Source: Spirogloea muscicola
Lineage: Eukaryota; Streptophyta; Zygnematophyceae; Spirogloeales; Spirogloeaceae
Assembly (NCBI GenBank): GCA_009602725.1
Contig: WELB01000002.1
Coordinates: forward strand, 2,048,775-2,112,774
Length of the DNA stretch: 64,000 nucleotides
Direction: 5' to 3'
A program made the position numbers and the translations under genes. Numbering within the stretch: position 1 is the stretch's first letter; each line of letters opens with the position of its first letter. The notes under the pieces were generated by a model. That model had not been told where the DNA came from, made no database searches, and was given only the letters and a program-made list of their open reading frames with translations. Below are positions 22,212 through 32,962 of the stretch, piece after piece.

Positions 22212-22212
22212 N
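22212..22212. other. Undetermined base at a sequence junction
   Basis: A single n separates the LINE fragment from coding sequence of the next gene. The abrupt change of content on either side suggests a collapsed or joined assembly point. Confidence 0.7.
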
Positions 22213-23912
22213 GCCGCCCGGCGCGCTGGAGGTGTTCGCCTGCTACCGGTCACTGCGCGAGCTGGAGGGCGCGCGGTTCGCGCGCGTGCCGGCGGCGCTG
22301 CGCCACGGCCTGCGCGACCTCGGGCTCTGCCACTACATGGCCGTCTTCCGATCCGCCTCCGGCGACGCCGTCCAGTTCGACTTCGGGCCCCGCGGAGGCG
22401 ACTGCGCTCTCGCCCCGCCCGGCGCCGGCTCCTCTGGCCCCTCCTCCCCGCCGCCGCAGCCCGCCGCGTCCTCAGGCGAGATCCGCGAGGAGAAGGTGAC
22501 ACCCACCTCAAGGGCCGCTCCGCAGCGAGCGCGGTGCCGCCCGCCTGCCCTGTATCTGGCATCCTTGCTTGGGGGTCCGACCGTCGGCCGCCAAGCCTGT
22601 CTCTATACAGCGCGCTCTCTGGTTCCGGCACTTTGGCCGATCCCCATCTTGTCACCTGGCCTGGCCTCCGGAACGGCCCTGGGTAACACCTCTGCGATGG
22701 TGGCATGGTCATCGCGTGTGCTTCATCCCCTGAGTCTGAGTCTGCTCCCTGTGTGCTGGCCCGCGAGCAGCTGTCACGAGAGTTGCCTGCTTCGAGCATG
22801 TACGTCGGCCGCTCCCGCATGACGATCGAGGACGTCCGAGCCTTCAACTCCACCCGCAACACTATGTACGCCCTCAACCGCAACGATTGTCGGTGAGCGT
22901 CCAAGCCCCAGTTCATTCGACCCCGTCTGAACTCTACAAGAGTCTGGCGTTGTGTTCAGCGTGAGTGTTCAGCATGCTGACTAGCTGGCAGATGTACCGT
23001 GCTGCCTTCGCCTCCTACAGTGGCACGCTCCTGGCAACCTGTGCTCTTGACTTTGGACTTCCTTAGGATTGCAAAGCTCATCACCTGCAGCATTCTGTTT
23101 CCGAAGGTCATGCTAAAGGAGCAGGCGGTCCTGTCTTCAACTGCGTCAGAGCTCTCTCCGCACGATAAGGAGCACGCTTGCAAATACATTTCTCCACGCG
23201 GTTGCTTGACACCGGGTGCTTGTCTATCTGCAGGCACTACGTTGATGAGCTGGTAGAGTACACCACGGGAATAGAAAGTGCCTCCGCATTCTTGATGCGG
23301 CACCATGTGCGGCAACGGTTGCATGTCAGATCAAAAGCACCTGGCCACTTAGCAATGGTTGTGCAGAGAGCCCTTGAAAGGGACAGCACAGAGCTCCTGG
23401 AGAAGGTCACGCGACTGTCTCTGACAGCCACAGCCGCTTGGGCTGTTGGCTTCAGTATGCCTCGCGGGACGATAGCAGCCAGTGACAAGTTGCTCCCAAT
23501 TGCTCTAGCCACGTGCACAGCCCCTCTACTGGGCAGCCTGCTGCAGGGTCCGCACTTGAAGAATGTGAAGGCACATATGGGCAACATTCGGAGACACCAG
23601 ACAACAGCAATCACGGGCCCAATGTTGACACTGCTCCAGGCATCCGACCATCTCCTTCACGAATCAACAGAGCTTGGCCCTGCAACTGGAACAGAAGAGC
23701 AGCTGCCAGACTGGCGGAGCTTGAGCAGGACTCGGTTGCACACAGTGGTCAGCAGAGCCTGGCAGCAAGCGCAGATGCAATGCAAGCACAGCAACTTGCA
23801 GATCCTAATGGACCCTCGGAACAAGGACATCAACCGGACTGGTCTTCCGCTTCATTCTGATGACTATGGTCAGAGGGCCTTTCATTGCCTGCCACTAGCA
23901 CTACAAGCTTGA
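22213..23912 (+). CDS. LRAT/NlpC-P60-like (papain-fold) protein, 5' partial
   Basis: Three exons: up to 22495, 22771-22892 and 23234-23912, in phase with GT-AG junctions. The 5' end is lost at the undetermined base. Visible blocks are FACYRSLRELEGARF, LCHYMAVFRS (His codon at 22331), VQFDFGPRGGDC, then SMYVGRSRMTIEDVRAFN, and NDCRHYVDELVEYTTG (Cys codon at 22888). A His in an H-Y-x-V-strand context followed by an N-x-C-x-H-x-V helix is the permuted catalytic layout of LRAT-like and related NlpC/P60 enzymes, so a thiol acyltransferase or hydrolase is inferred. The last exon adds about 190 residues with a Gly/Ala-rich hydrophobic stretch near LTATAAWAVGF and no second domain I recognise. Similar proteins of unknown function exist in plants. 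Conserved gene: likely; biochemical role: unproven. Confidence 0.75.
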
Positions 23913-23936
23913 CTTGGTGGCGTGTATGTGAGCATT

Positions 23937-23980
23937 TGCGCACGCATGTGCGCATGTATGTGTGTGTGTGTCAGTGTGTG
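23937..23980. repeat. TG-rich microsatellite
   Basis: An imperfect (TG)n run with CATG interruptions starts about 30 bases after the LRAT-like stop codon, in the presumed 3'UTR. Confidence 0.8.
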
Positions 23981-24035
23981 TTGCACGTTCTTGTATTTTT
24001 GGTACATAGATATATTGCTACGCTGATGCGTAGCT

Positions 24036-24040
24036 TGTAA
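24036..24040 (+). promoter_or_regulatory. Candidate poly(A) signal TGTAA
   Basis: A TGTAA pentamer about 125 bases after the LRAT-like stop. Chlorophyte nuclear genes typically use this signal. The call rests on motif and position alone. Confidence 0.4.
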
Positions 24041-24586
24041 ATTCTTGGGCCCCCTTGGCTGCCCATTCTTTCGAATTTTTCATCAATTGCTCCAGTCATG
24101 GCTTGCAATATTTGTTGCGCTGGACCATTTGCAGCGATATCATATATTCCAGTACTTCTCCACTTGCTCTAAGCACTGAGTCATACTTCCATGTGCACAA
24201 GCAGCCCAGTCACAACTTAGTTCCTGTCATTGTGTTGCGGGCTACAGAACACACTGCACATATGTGAAGCACACTCGATTGCCTCAGAAAAGAGATTATG
24301 AAATTGGTATGCCCAGAGCGTTTTGGGCTTTCTTCATAATCAACCATACAAAAGTACAATGTGAACATACTTGAGCAGATTCTGACATCACTGCTTCTGA
24401 ACGAATATAATGAATCACTGGTATCCAGCACACCCACTACTTTGTCAATCTAGTTGTCTACAAGGCAGTCTGTCTGTTCGTCTGCATCACAATTATGTGC
24501 CGATCGTCCATATGCAGGCAGATCTGACCTTGCCAGGTACATGGCCAACAATGCAGATAATTCCTACTAAAGCAATGTACAACCGA

Positions 24587-26043
24587 CTACTTGATATACT
24601 TGTTCAAAAATTTGCGATGGAAATCGCTTCTGATTGTGTCGTTGATGAAGCGCTTGGGCGTCTTAGTCTCACCCCGCGACTGGTTCTTGAAGACCACATC
24701 ATCATCCCATCTGTCCATTGCCAAATGCCAGTAGTATAAGGGCTAGAATACGCATATCGATAACCTTCTTAGGCTCAGCACCAATCATCGAGCTGCTCTG
24801 CCAAATTGCTCTGTCCTGATACTCAACCATAAGTCTGCCTGCTCAGAGCTTTGACATAGCATGTGGACACCAGTCAGTATACAAGCTGGCAAACAGTATA
24901 CCTTCTCTTGACAGTAAAAGAAGCCGGCTGATTTAGAAGTGGATTCCCGCGCACCAGCTCCGATTCTCTTGCCCGTAGGTCAACCTCCTGCTGCTGCCTC
25001 TCCTGTGTCACCAACATAGGTCACGGGCTAAGATAGGGCTAAGATTGTAGCAACGGCGTGGCCACACGCAGCCTCACTTTGCGTGCTCACAAAGAATGGC
25101 AAGGACTCGTAAGGCCACCTTGCGCAGCTTCTCCTCCGCCCTCTCCTTCTTTATGCGTTCTAACTCGGCCAATAGCTCTGCTGTGTCATCCTCATCATTG
25201 TCACCGTCGCTGCTTTGCAACAAAAGCAGGAGACTGCAGGAGTCAGCCATGGACCTACACCACTCACAGGCCAGCGGTCGGCGGAGCTCTGAACCTGTCC
25301 TTGACGACTGCTGCATGGCCATGTGCGTGGTGGAAACATCGTTCAAGCTCGCATCGAACAGGGGCCCTGAGTGCAAGCATAGGGGCTGGCTGTCTCGGAT
25401 GGCTGGCCGTCCGAACCTGTCGTCTGACTCATCCGCAGGGCCAGGGTCGGAGTCGTCGGCATCAATGTTCTTGATGGCGGGCCGCTCCTCGTGCCGTGGC
25501 CTGACTGCCCTTGCAGGAACCACCCAGTCGGTGGGCTCAGAAGTGCAGCCCGAGATGGCTCATGGGGCTCGTGCTTTCGATCATGCAGCAAGGAGGGACG
25601 AGAGCGGGGCCCGGGTAGCAGAGGCCCCGCAGGCGGCCGAGGGTCGCAGCGTGCCGGTGGGCGCGTAGAGAGCACCTCGGTGGTCGCGGTCCCGGTCCCT
25701 CTCCCTGTCGCGCGCCGCAAAGTGCCTGTGCTCCTTCTCTTCGAGCTCGTCCCGCAGGCTGCGGCTCTTGAGCTCCTCGCGCGTGTCCTGCCCCTCCTTC
25801 CTGCACGGCACACCGGCGGGGGCGGGCACGCGGTGGCTCGGCTCAGGCCGTAGCGGCGGGAGGCGTACGAGGAGGCAGCGCGGGGGCAGGGGGGAGGAGC
25901 CCAGGAGCACACCGCGGCTTGAGCTTGGTGTGGCTGGCGAGGTCGCGCGAGGAGAACTTCTGGGAGGGCCCAAAGATGCGCGCGCCGCCCTGCTCGTCGC
26001 TGCCTTTGGCGGGCGCCCACGTCGGCCGCGCCGCCGTCGTCAT
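24587..26043 (-). CDS. CWC15: Spliceosome-associated protein CWC15 (Cwf15)
   Basis: Six exons in transcript order: 26043-25913, 25800-25676, 25504-25417, 25212-25119, 25002-24902 and 24710-24587. All are in phase, giving 220 aa (human 229). The N-terminus [14 protein letters not shown] and the [14 protein letters not shown] segment are the universal CWC15 start. Next come a charged middle ([19 protein letters not shown]), the [19 protein letters not shown] acidic block, a [20 protein letters not shown] coiled coil, RGNPLLN, and the conserved end [11 protein letters not shown]...[18 protein letters not shown]15 belongs to the Prp19-associated core of the activated spliceosome and acts in the nucleus in pre-mRNA splicing. 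It is transcribed divergently from the ORANGE gene; the two possible start codons overlap at one CATG. The identification is about as certain as sequence alone allows. Confidence 0.97.
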
Positions 26044-28270
26044 GGCGGCCCCGGCGGGCGGGCGGCCCGGCGCGGCAGAGGGGAGGGGACGGTGGCGCCG
26101 GTGGCGCGCTCAGGCACCTGGCGACACAGCCCAGACAGCACGAAAGNTCCGGCTGCCGCTCCGCCGCCAGCCGCCTACACCGCAGGCCCGCGGCTCCTCG
26201 CTGGCAGGCCTGCGCCTCCGTCCGCCCGCGGCTGCCTCTCGGCCCCAGCGTGCGGTCGTTGCGGCCGCTGCCTCTGACGGCAACGGCGACGGCTCCCTTG
26301 TCCCGTTCGAACCCAGGTCAGTTTTCGGGAGGCTCCCCTCTGGCCGCCCGTCGAGCTCCGGCAGACGCTCGCAGCCTAGGCACTCGACTCCTCGTCAGCC
26401 AGTGAGTGTGGTCGGAGACTGCCTGCCACAGCTCCGGCGGCGGCGCCGCCGACGACACCATGACGGTGAACAACTTCTGCATCATCGAGGGCCGCGACAC
26501 GGTCCAGGACTTCGCCAAGATGCAGCTGCAGGAGATCAAGGACGCCATCAACACTCGCCGGAACCGCATCTTCCTCCTCATGGAAGAGGTGCCCGCAACT
26601 TGACCTGCTCTTGGTGGTCCCAGTGACGGGGGTTGAAGCCCACCTCTCGCGTCGAGCCGCGTCGACGTGTTCACGAGGCACACGTGGCCTCACAGGTGTC
26701 GATGCTGTGCCTGCCTCTGTGACTCATCCATGTGGCGGCCCTAGGTGAGAAGGCTGCGAATACAGAAACGAGCTAAGAGCAAGGAACAGGGCTTGGAAGA
26801 GGAAGCTCAAGGGGAGGAGCAACTCGAATACCCATCCAACATCCCCTTCCTGCCCCCTCTGGTAATGTCGCCAACCAGCATCGGCACGCAGTTCTATGAA
26901 GATGGCCGTTCAAGCACTTGCGTGTCAACGCATTGCCATCCACTATCATATTATTCCACCAGGCACATGCTGGTGACATGAAGCCACAAGACTTTGTGAC
27001 AAGTGGCAGAGCCGCAAGCCACATGGTCCCAGCTTGAACAACAAGTGCTGTCACATTTGTGCCTCTGCAGACACCGTCTACATTGCAACAGTACTGGGTG
27101 ACATTTTTCTCCCTCGTCATTGGGATTATTGTCTTCGGAGGTTTCCTTGCTCCCACTGTGCGTGCCTCCGATCCTTGGGTCATAGTACCTTCTAGGCTAT
27201 TGTGCACCACGGCCAACAAGGCTTTGCAACCAAGTCTGAATCTGGGGCCTATGGATGCATCTCGCTGCGGCGCTTAGGTGCCTTGAGCCAGAGCGAGTGA
27301 ATGCATTTCTTAATGGCGCCACTGACAAACATTTCTGGCTCAGCTTGAGTTAAAGCTTGGTCTAGGTGGCACGTCCTATGAGGACTTCATCTTGTCCCTC
27401 CATCTTCCTGTACAATTGAGGTGCCCGTCCTGAATTGCCTATTTAATCATGCATTTCAAATTGAGCATGTACATCTGCCAGCAGAGCAGCTGTTCTTGGA
27501 TGGACCTTTCCCTTGCAGTAGTTCGCAGTCATATGATGGGCATATTTGTAATTGTAGATGGCATACAATACATTATGTTTGTTGGTCGCTTCGAACCCTC
27601 TGGGTGCTTACCTGTACGTTGTGATTTTGACATGGACAGCCAGGTGGATCCCATTGTGGCATCCTTTTCGGGTGGAGCTGTTGGTGTATTGTCTACGCTA
27701 ATGGTCGTAGAGGCCAATAATGTCAACCAACAAGAACACAAAAAGTGCCGTTATTGTCTTGGTACAGGTACTGGCCTTAAATCAAACCCCAAAAGTTCCG
27801 AGCATGTCACACAAAGTAGTTCTGAAGTTCTTAACGTTTCTATCTTGCTGTCGATTAATACCAACAACGTTGGCTCTTTTACCCCTCTTCAGGTTACTTA
27901 GCATGCGCTCGGTGCTCGGGCACTGGCTTTCTACCTACTGTGGAAGCATTGGCAACAACATCTGGCTCCTCTTTGACTGCAAATGGGCCCCTAACACACC
28001 CGCGTCTACAACGCTGCGTTACTTGCTCGGGAGCTGCAAAGGTAACCCACTCATTACCTCTTAGATGGCTGTATCGTAATACCCCTAGGATGTTAACCAT
28101 CTTGTCGACTTCTTCTAAATATCTGCTGTGGACATCACTATTTCCATATTGCATCCAACCTAATTTTAAATTGATGATACTATGGCAAGCAGGTCATGTG
28201 TCCCACTTGCTTGTGCACGGGAAGAACACTTGCTACCGAGCACGACCCTCGGATAGATCCATTTGACTAG
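26042..28270 (+). CDS. OR: ORANGE (OR) DnaJ-like plastid chaperone
   Basis: Eight exons: 26042-26316 (start provisional), 26432-26588, 26745-26861, 27071-27157, 27344-27420, 27640-27767, 27893-28041 and 28193-28270. All junctions are in phase; the model gives 355 aa against about 307 in Arabidopsis OR. The upstream ATG at 26042 is in frame but one undetermined base (26147) lies in exon one, so the true start could differ. A basic, Ala/Pro-rich leader suits a plastid transit peptide. Conserved blocks are NNFCIIEGRDTVQDFAKMQL, RRNRIFLLMEEVRRLRIQKR, two membrane spans (SLVIGIIVFGGFLAP; SFSGGAVGVLSTLMV), LKLGLGGTSYEDFI, and a Cys-rich tail with CRYCLGTG, CARCSGTG, CVTCSGAA and CPTCLCTG, ending DPRIDPFD. 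In plants OR holds phytoene synthase stable and promotes carotenoid storage. Confidence 0.95.
26147..26147. other. Undetermined base in ORANGE exon 1
   Basis: A single n lies inside the presumed transit-peptide coding stretch. The sequence on its left is shared with the CWC15 5' end on the other strand, so the ORANGE leader may be wrong or incomplete. Confidence 0.7.
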
Positions 28271-29713
28271 CTTCAAGGCATCGGGTTGTTAGCATTCCGT
28301 CAGCTACTTGGACTGCAGTTGTAAACATTCCTCCAGCTACTTGGACTGCAGTTGTGCACTACTAGCATGTAGATTGCGGCTAGGCAAGGTTTATCTGACT
28401 TATTATGCACTGTCTGCTGGATCTTCTTCCATGTGTAGCCCTATTTGTGAAGCTTGTTATTGCTTCACTATAACTTTTGCAACTCAAGGCACCACGTTAT
28501 TTGGACGTGCCTTCGTACTTCTGATACATTAACGTTCCAAGCTTTACTGTAAAAGGTCTAGGTTTCTTGTGTTTGACAAAGCAGCACCACAATTTGATTC
28601 TCGAGGTTTGAGAGCTAATTCGAGCGTTGTGACTGTGAGGGGCTAATGCTTATCGTTTGCAGTCGACAGACAGAGGTGATGTGCGAAGCTAGAATATAGG
28701 GTCCAAAACCCTTGAGACGAGACGCTTGCGATTGACGAAAGGTGAGGGAACAGGGTGGCTCGATAGAAGCAACCCAGTTGCTGCATCACATCCAGAGGCA
28801 GCTTCACAACATTGACCGGCTGCAAGCTGCTTGAACTGAATGCCGTTCGAGGGAGCCCACCCTCCAGCTGCTCGTGTCACCCTCCTTGTATGTGGCCAGT
28901 GGCCGAATTCTCTACCAGCAGGGACATCAGCAGCCTGCGCGGAGTAGGCTGCACAAACACGATGTTGTTGCAAAAGGCCTGTCTTCAACGGGCTTGACCT
29001 GACCCCTGGCCAAGCAACCCCGATGACAGTTGCCACCACAGCAGCGGATAGTGTGGTCACGAGCGGGTCTTCATCGTGGCCCCAGCTCCCTCACGGGTTA
29101 CTAGCGAACACGGATACAATAGAACAAATCCCCGGGTCTCTTGTGTATTCATGTGCAGTCAAGGGCTTTCAATCCAAGCCGCCCAACCTCCAATTGCTGG
29201 ATCCAATGGCTGGAGTAAAAGCTGGCAGGCTTACTTCTTGCGTCAACTTGTGACCCGATACTGTACAACAAGGGCATATTAGGCCTGCGAGACACTACCA
29301 AACGCCTTGGTAATATCCAGAGGTATGACTACGTCTGCGAGATAAGCGAGCTGCAGTTAATAGCAATTAGATTGATAAGCTTAGTAGGAAAAGCCCAAGG
29401 TGATAGTCCCGCCCAAGGTGTTCCCGCAGCTTGTGACGTTGAATAATGCGCGTCGCAATGCATGACGTAGATGCCGGGAAGTAGGAGCCAAGTTTTGAGT
29501 GCACCGTGAGTACGGATTGCATTGGCGGTCAGTGTAGCTGCAGCGGCGGCCCTTACGAGGTTGGATGTAGCATTGTATGTGACAACTTTAAATGTTGTTT
29601 GTCATCGAGCCGTTCAAGCCGCTTTTCCGGCTTAGCTGTCATCACCAAGCCGCCGTCCCCATCCACTTCAATGCGTCTCCTACGTACACGGCCGTCAGCC
29701 TTGTCACGCTGGA
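28271..29713. other. Transition from gene block to retroelement block
   Basis: After the ORANGE 3'UTR no host gene is recognised. A minus frame at 28689-29060 has some sequence complexity but no domain and no phased partner exon. Composition shifts toward the LTR-rich content that fills the rest of the window. Confidence 0.45.
28320..28324 (+). promoter_or_regulatory. Candidate ORANGE poly(A) signal TGTAA
   Basis: The TGTAA lies 50 bases after the stop. It falls between two near-identical copies of a 21-base segment (CAGCTACTTGGACTGCAGTT plus G) at about 28301-28321 and 28333-28353. Confidence 0.45.
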
Positions 29714-30264
29714 TGTAATAACCCAGCCGTTTGGTTAAGCCACACGGGTCTCTTGGCATTACACGACCGGCCATTTGGGACAAGTGGCCCGCCAGGTGGC
29801 GGGTTGGCTTGCCGGGCAAGTGGCCCGCCCAGGTGCGGGCCCCGCCCGTCCAGAAATACCCCTCGCTAGGATCCGCCCGTTCAAGGGAGGGATCTTTGGC
29901 CAGCCGCAAGGCAGCCCATAGGGCGACCCGCTCACAGCCCTGGAGGGGGGGTGGCACGGGGAAGCACGAAGAGCCTTGGGCTGAGGCTCGACAGGAGTTC
30001 GAACCAGGAAACCCAGGAGCAGCCTTGCCGCTGCTCGCCGCTGCAGCCGCCGCCGCCGCCGCACTCCGCTGCGGGGCCTGCTGCGCCGAGCCTGCGCCTA
30101 GGAGGCGGAGTCGCCGCCGGACGGCAGCGCCACAGGGCCTGTCTTCCGCTGCGCCGATGCGCTAGTGCTTTGCCTGTGTAGTGGGTTGGTCCCTAAACCC
30201 CCTACAGCTGAACTCAATAAGGACACCTCACCCTAACTGCGTGTGTAGGGGCGGGTTAATTACA
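29714..30264 (+). mobile_element. Solo LTR, type A
   Basis: It begins TGTAA-AACCCAGCCGTTTGG-like and ends TTACA, about 551 bases. Flanking pentamers are CTGGA and CTGGT, a near-match consistent with an old 5-base target duplication. Copies of the same LTR lie at 38132-38638 and 62341-62875. No internal region is attached. Confidence 0.75.
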
Positions 30265-31680
30265 CTGGTTGTCAATATCATGCATGACTTGTGTCAACGT
30301 CATTGCGCAGGTGAAGCGCGGGTGACGTGCAATGTGATACGCTTTGAGTGTAACACAAAGTCGACGCAGTATCTACACAGTCGCACAAGCTTGGGCAGGT
30401 CCTGGGCGAGTATGCCTCAACTCGCATTCCCCAATCTTGCCAGGGCCGCGGCCACCCAAGTGGCGGGCCTTGCAATCCCGCAGCCTGAAAGGGTGGGGGT
30501 GGCACATGAGTTTCAAGGTCGATGGCCTGAGACTGGCTTGGGGAGATGAGGTTGGTGAGGCCCGGGGAGAGAGGCGCAGCCCTGCTGCCGCCTCCTACCA
30601 CATCCCCGTCGCTGAGCTCGCTGCTGGCTCGCAGTCCGGCTGCTACTCATAGCGCAGCCCATCGCTGCAGCAGCTGGCGGCTCTGTTTTCCTACCCACAT
30701 TGGCGTGGCTCTGTGGGAGGTTGCTCGTTGTGGCCGGAAATGGAGACGCGCCAGACGGCGGCGCCACAGGCCAGAAATATTGCCGCATGTGTGCAGTATT
30801 TGTGGCGTGTGCGCGAGGGCTACATGTGTAGGCAAAGGAATGCTACTGAAATCCTTACTGTCAGTTCCAACAAGGACGTTCAGATCCCCTTACTGTGTGG
30901 TAGGCGATTGATACATCAATATTAAAGACGTCCTTGCTTTTAGATAGCCTTATGATTGGACATGTCCCACGATGCAAAGACTTGTCCAATGTTCCATGAT
31001 TGTCTTCGTGACTTCATAAGGCTGCCAATGTGAATTTGTAGATCCGTCAAATTGATGTAAATTTGCACTGGGACGTGTTGCGTGTGCCACCCTCCCGCCC
31101 GCGACAACAGGCGGCCGAGGTCACCTGATGCCACGAGGTACTTCACAGCGGTGGCGATTAACATTGTATGGTGTCAGTATTCCCCCTGTGGAACGCCTGT
31201 GGCGGGCAGATCGCCTGCTGCATGGAACGGAGGGGAAATGGGTATCGCTGGGCGGCAAAGCAGGCTGTCGGCCAGGAGTTTGTATTCCAGCGCTGGTCCC
31301 TCGGCAGCTTCTTGTGCGGCTTTGCTTTTGGGTATGCTTATTGCTTGCGGACATGGTTGCTTGCTGGTCTAGGGCGCCAATTCTACTCTGACATACCCGC
31401 CACAACCGCCTCGCAGAATGTCTTGCCACACTACCTTGAAGACTTCGGTTGTTGGTGTGACATGGCACGGCAGCAATGAAAGTGCGCTCCTGAGTCCTTG
31501 GCTGCCGGCACTTCAATATGCCGAGGTCAAGAAGCTACTGTGACGTGCTAGCATTGGTACGAGCGCTCAGCCGGAACGGCCCGGATCTTGACGGGAGCGT
31601 TGAGTAGAGGTCAAGTACTTAGAAACTGCTACCTCAGAAGGAGTGCCGCAGGTGACCACTGTATCGAGGGCACGGCAATT
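30265..31680. other. LTR- and leader-derived debris
   Basis: Pieces resemble the downstream half of other LTRs (the CAGCCCTGCTGCCGCC segment near 30580 and a GACGGCGGCGCCACAGG-like block near 30755). A stretch near 31230-31380 resembles the leader between LTR and gag of the plus element at 40975-45406 (GCTGGGCGGCAAAG). No host gene is seen. Confidence 0.45.
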
Positions 31681-31682
31681 TA

Positions 31683-31860
31683 CATAGAAGAAGGAGGGCT
31701 CGCCCACTGAGGATAGGGGCTGGAATAGGCCAGCCCAAAAAAGAATGAACAAAAGGACGAGAAGGGGCCAGGGGAAGCACTAAGACAAGCACAAAATGAA
31801 ACTAAGCAGCTACGAAGAGGCTGGGTTCCTGGAAGCGAGTCCCCTGGCAAGAGCCAGAGG
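31683..31860 (-). repeat. LINE 3' tail
   Basis: A minus-oriented tail with the CCAGCCCAAAAAAGAATGAA core and the CGAGAAGGGGCCAGGGGAAG segment, closely matching 5630-5800. The following 31861-32119 shows nothing recognisable. Confidence 0.6.
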
Positions 31861-32119
31861 ACCCGCTTGTATAGGCATTGCGTAAATGGGGGGCAGTCGC
31901 AATGTATAATCGACCTCGACCTACAATCCGTTCCTGAGAAAACATATTAGCTTCGAAGAGAGCCGCCACCACGTGAAGGCACGTGCTTACAGCAGTCATG
32001 TGAGTCTCATCACTACCAGTCCAAGCTACACAGCCGGAGAGGAGCCTACCATCTGCACAGGCGATAGCTTTACAGACGAGCCTGCGACGTTGTTGTTCTA
32101 CATTGTGACGTACTGAGGG

Positions 32120-32962
32120 TGTAACGTTCCCATCAGTTACGTGCCATTTACCCTGGGTTAAACGCTAACGCGTAGGAACGGCGCGCGGCCCCAGTATCGT
32201 TGGCTTGCGACACGTCGGCAAAGCGCGACAGTGAGCGCGGCGCGCCGCGGCTCGCCAGAGCTGCCGCCGCATGGCAGCCGGGCCGCCGGGCCGCCGGCCG
32301 CATGGCCGCCGTGCCGCCGGAGCGGCCGCCGTATCACCACCGTATCGCCGCCGCACCACTGGTGCGGCCGGCGCATGGCCGCCGCACCGCCGGCTACCCT
32401 GCGGTGCCGCCGGACTCGTAGTGACATGCTTGTGACGCGTGTGGCGCTGTGACGCGCCCGGCGGCACCACGCCGCGCATGGCGGCGCCGCCGCCCTCACG
32501 ATCGTATCCCCCTTGTCGGGCCCGCCTTCTCGAAGGTGGACCTTGAGGCGAGCCTCCCAGAGACCCCTGGGGAGGGTGGCACATGAAGAACTATAAGTAG
32601 GGCTGCGACCAGCCTCAGGGCACCCGGTCCAAGTCAGCGAAGCCCACGCGAGAGAGAGTCGCGCAGCCCTGCTGCCGCCTGCTGCCGCAGCTCGTCCACG
32701 CAGGCCTGCTGCTGCCTGCTGCTCAGCCCGGATCTTCAGTGGCTCTCCTGAAGGTAGACTGTGGCTGCTCCCTTTGGGGACAGTTGCTGTTCCGTACTAA
32801 GAGGTGAGTCTACGCTCGTCGGCGGCGCCTCAGGGCACGGTTTTCCGCTGCGTGTCCACGAGGTGCTTCACTGTGCTGGGGGTTCGTCTCTAAACCTCAG
32901 CAACCGAAGCCAGTAAGGACGTTCTAACCATTGACTGTCTGTATGGGGTTCAGTACGTCACA
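32120..32962 (+). mobile_element. Solo LTR, type D
   Basis: About 843 bases, from TGTAACGTTCCC to GTACGTCACA. The upstream half is built of GCC/GCCG-type simple sequence (about 32260-32420). A TATA-like CTATAAGTAGGG is at 32591-32602, followed by the CTGCTGCCGCC-rich downstream half shared with other LTR types. No clear target duplication is seen. The sequence 32963-33255 after it is unassigned. Confidence 0.7.

Noticed and set aside
22143-22916. 257-codon minus frame
   Set aside because: Antisense to the LRAT-like exons and crossing the undetermined base; the plus strand has motifs and splice phase.
23937-23980. TG-rich run considered as Z-DNA or regulatory element
   Set aside because: Short imperfect microsatellites are common in 3'UTRs; nothing else supports a role.
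28689-29060. 123-codon minus frame
   Set aside because: No recognisable family and no exon in phase on either side; noted only as spacer.
32158-32584. Overlapping frames on both strands rich in Arg, Ala and Pro
   Set aside because: They lie inside the GCC-rich half of a type-D LTR; simple sequence lacks stops in several frames.
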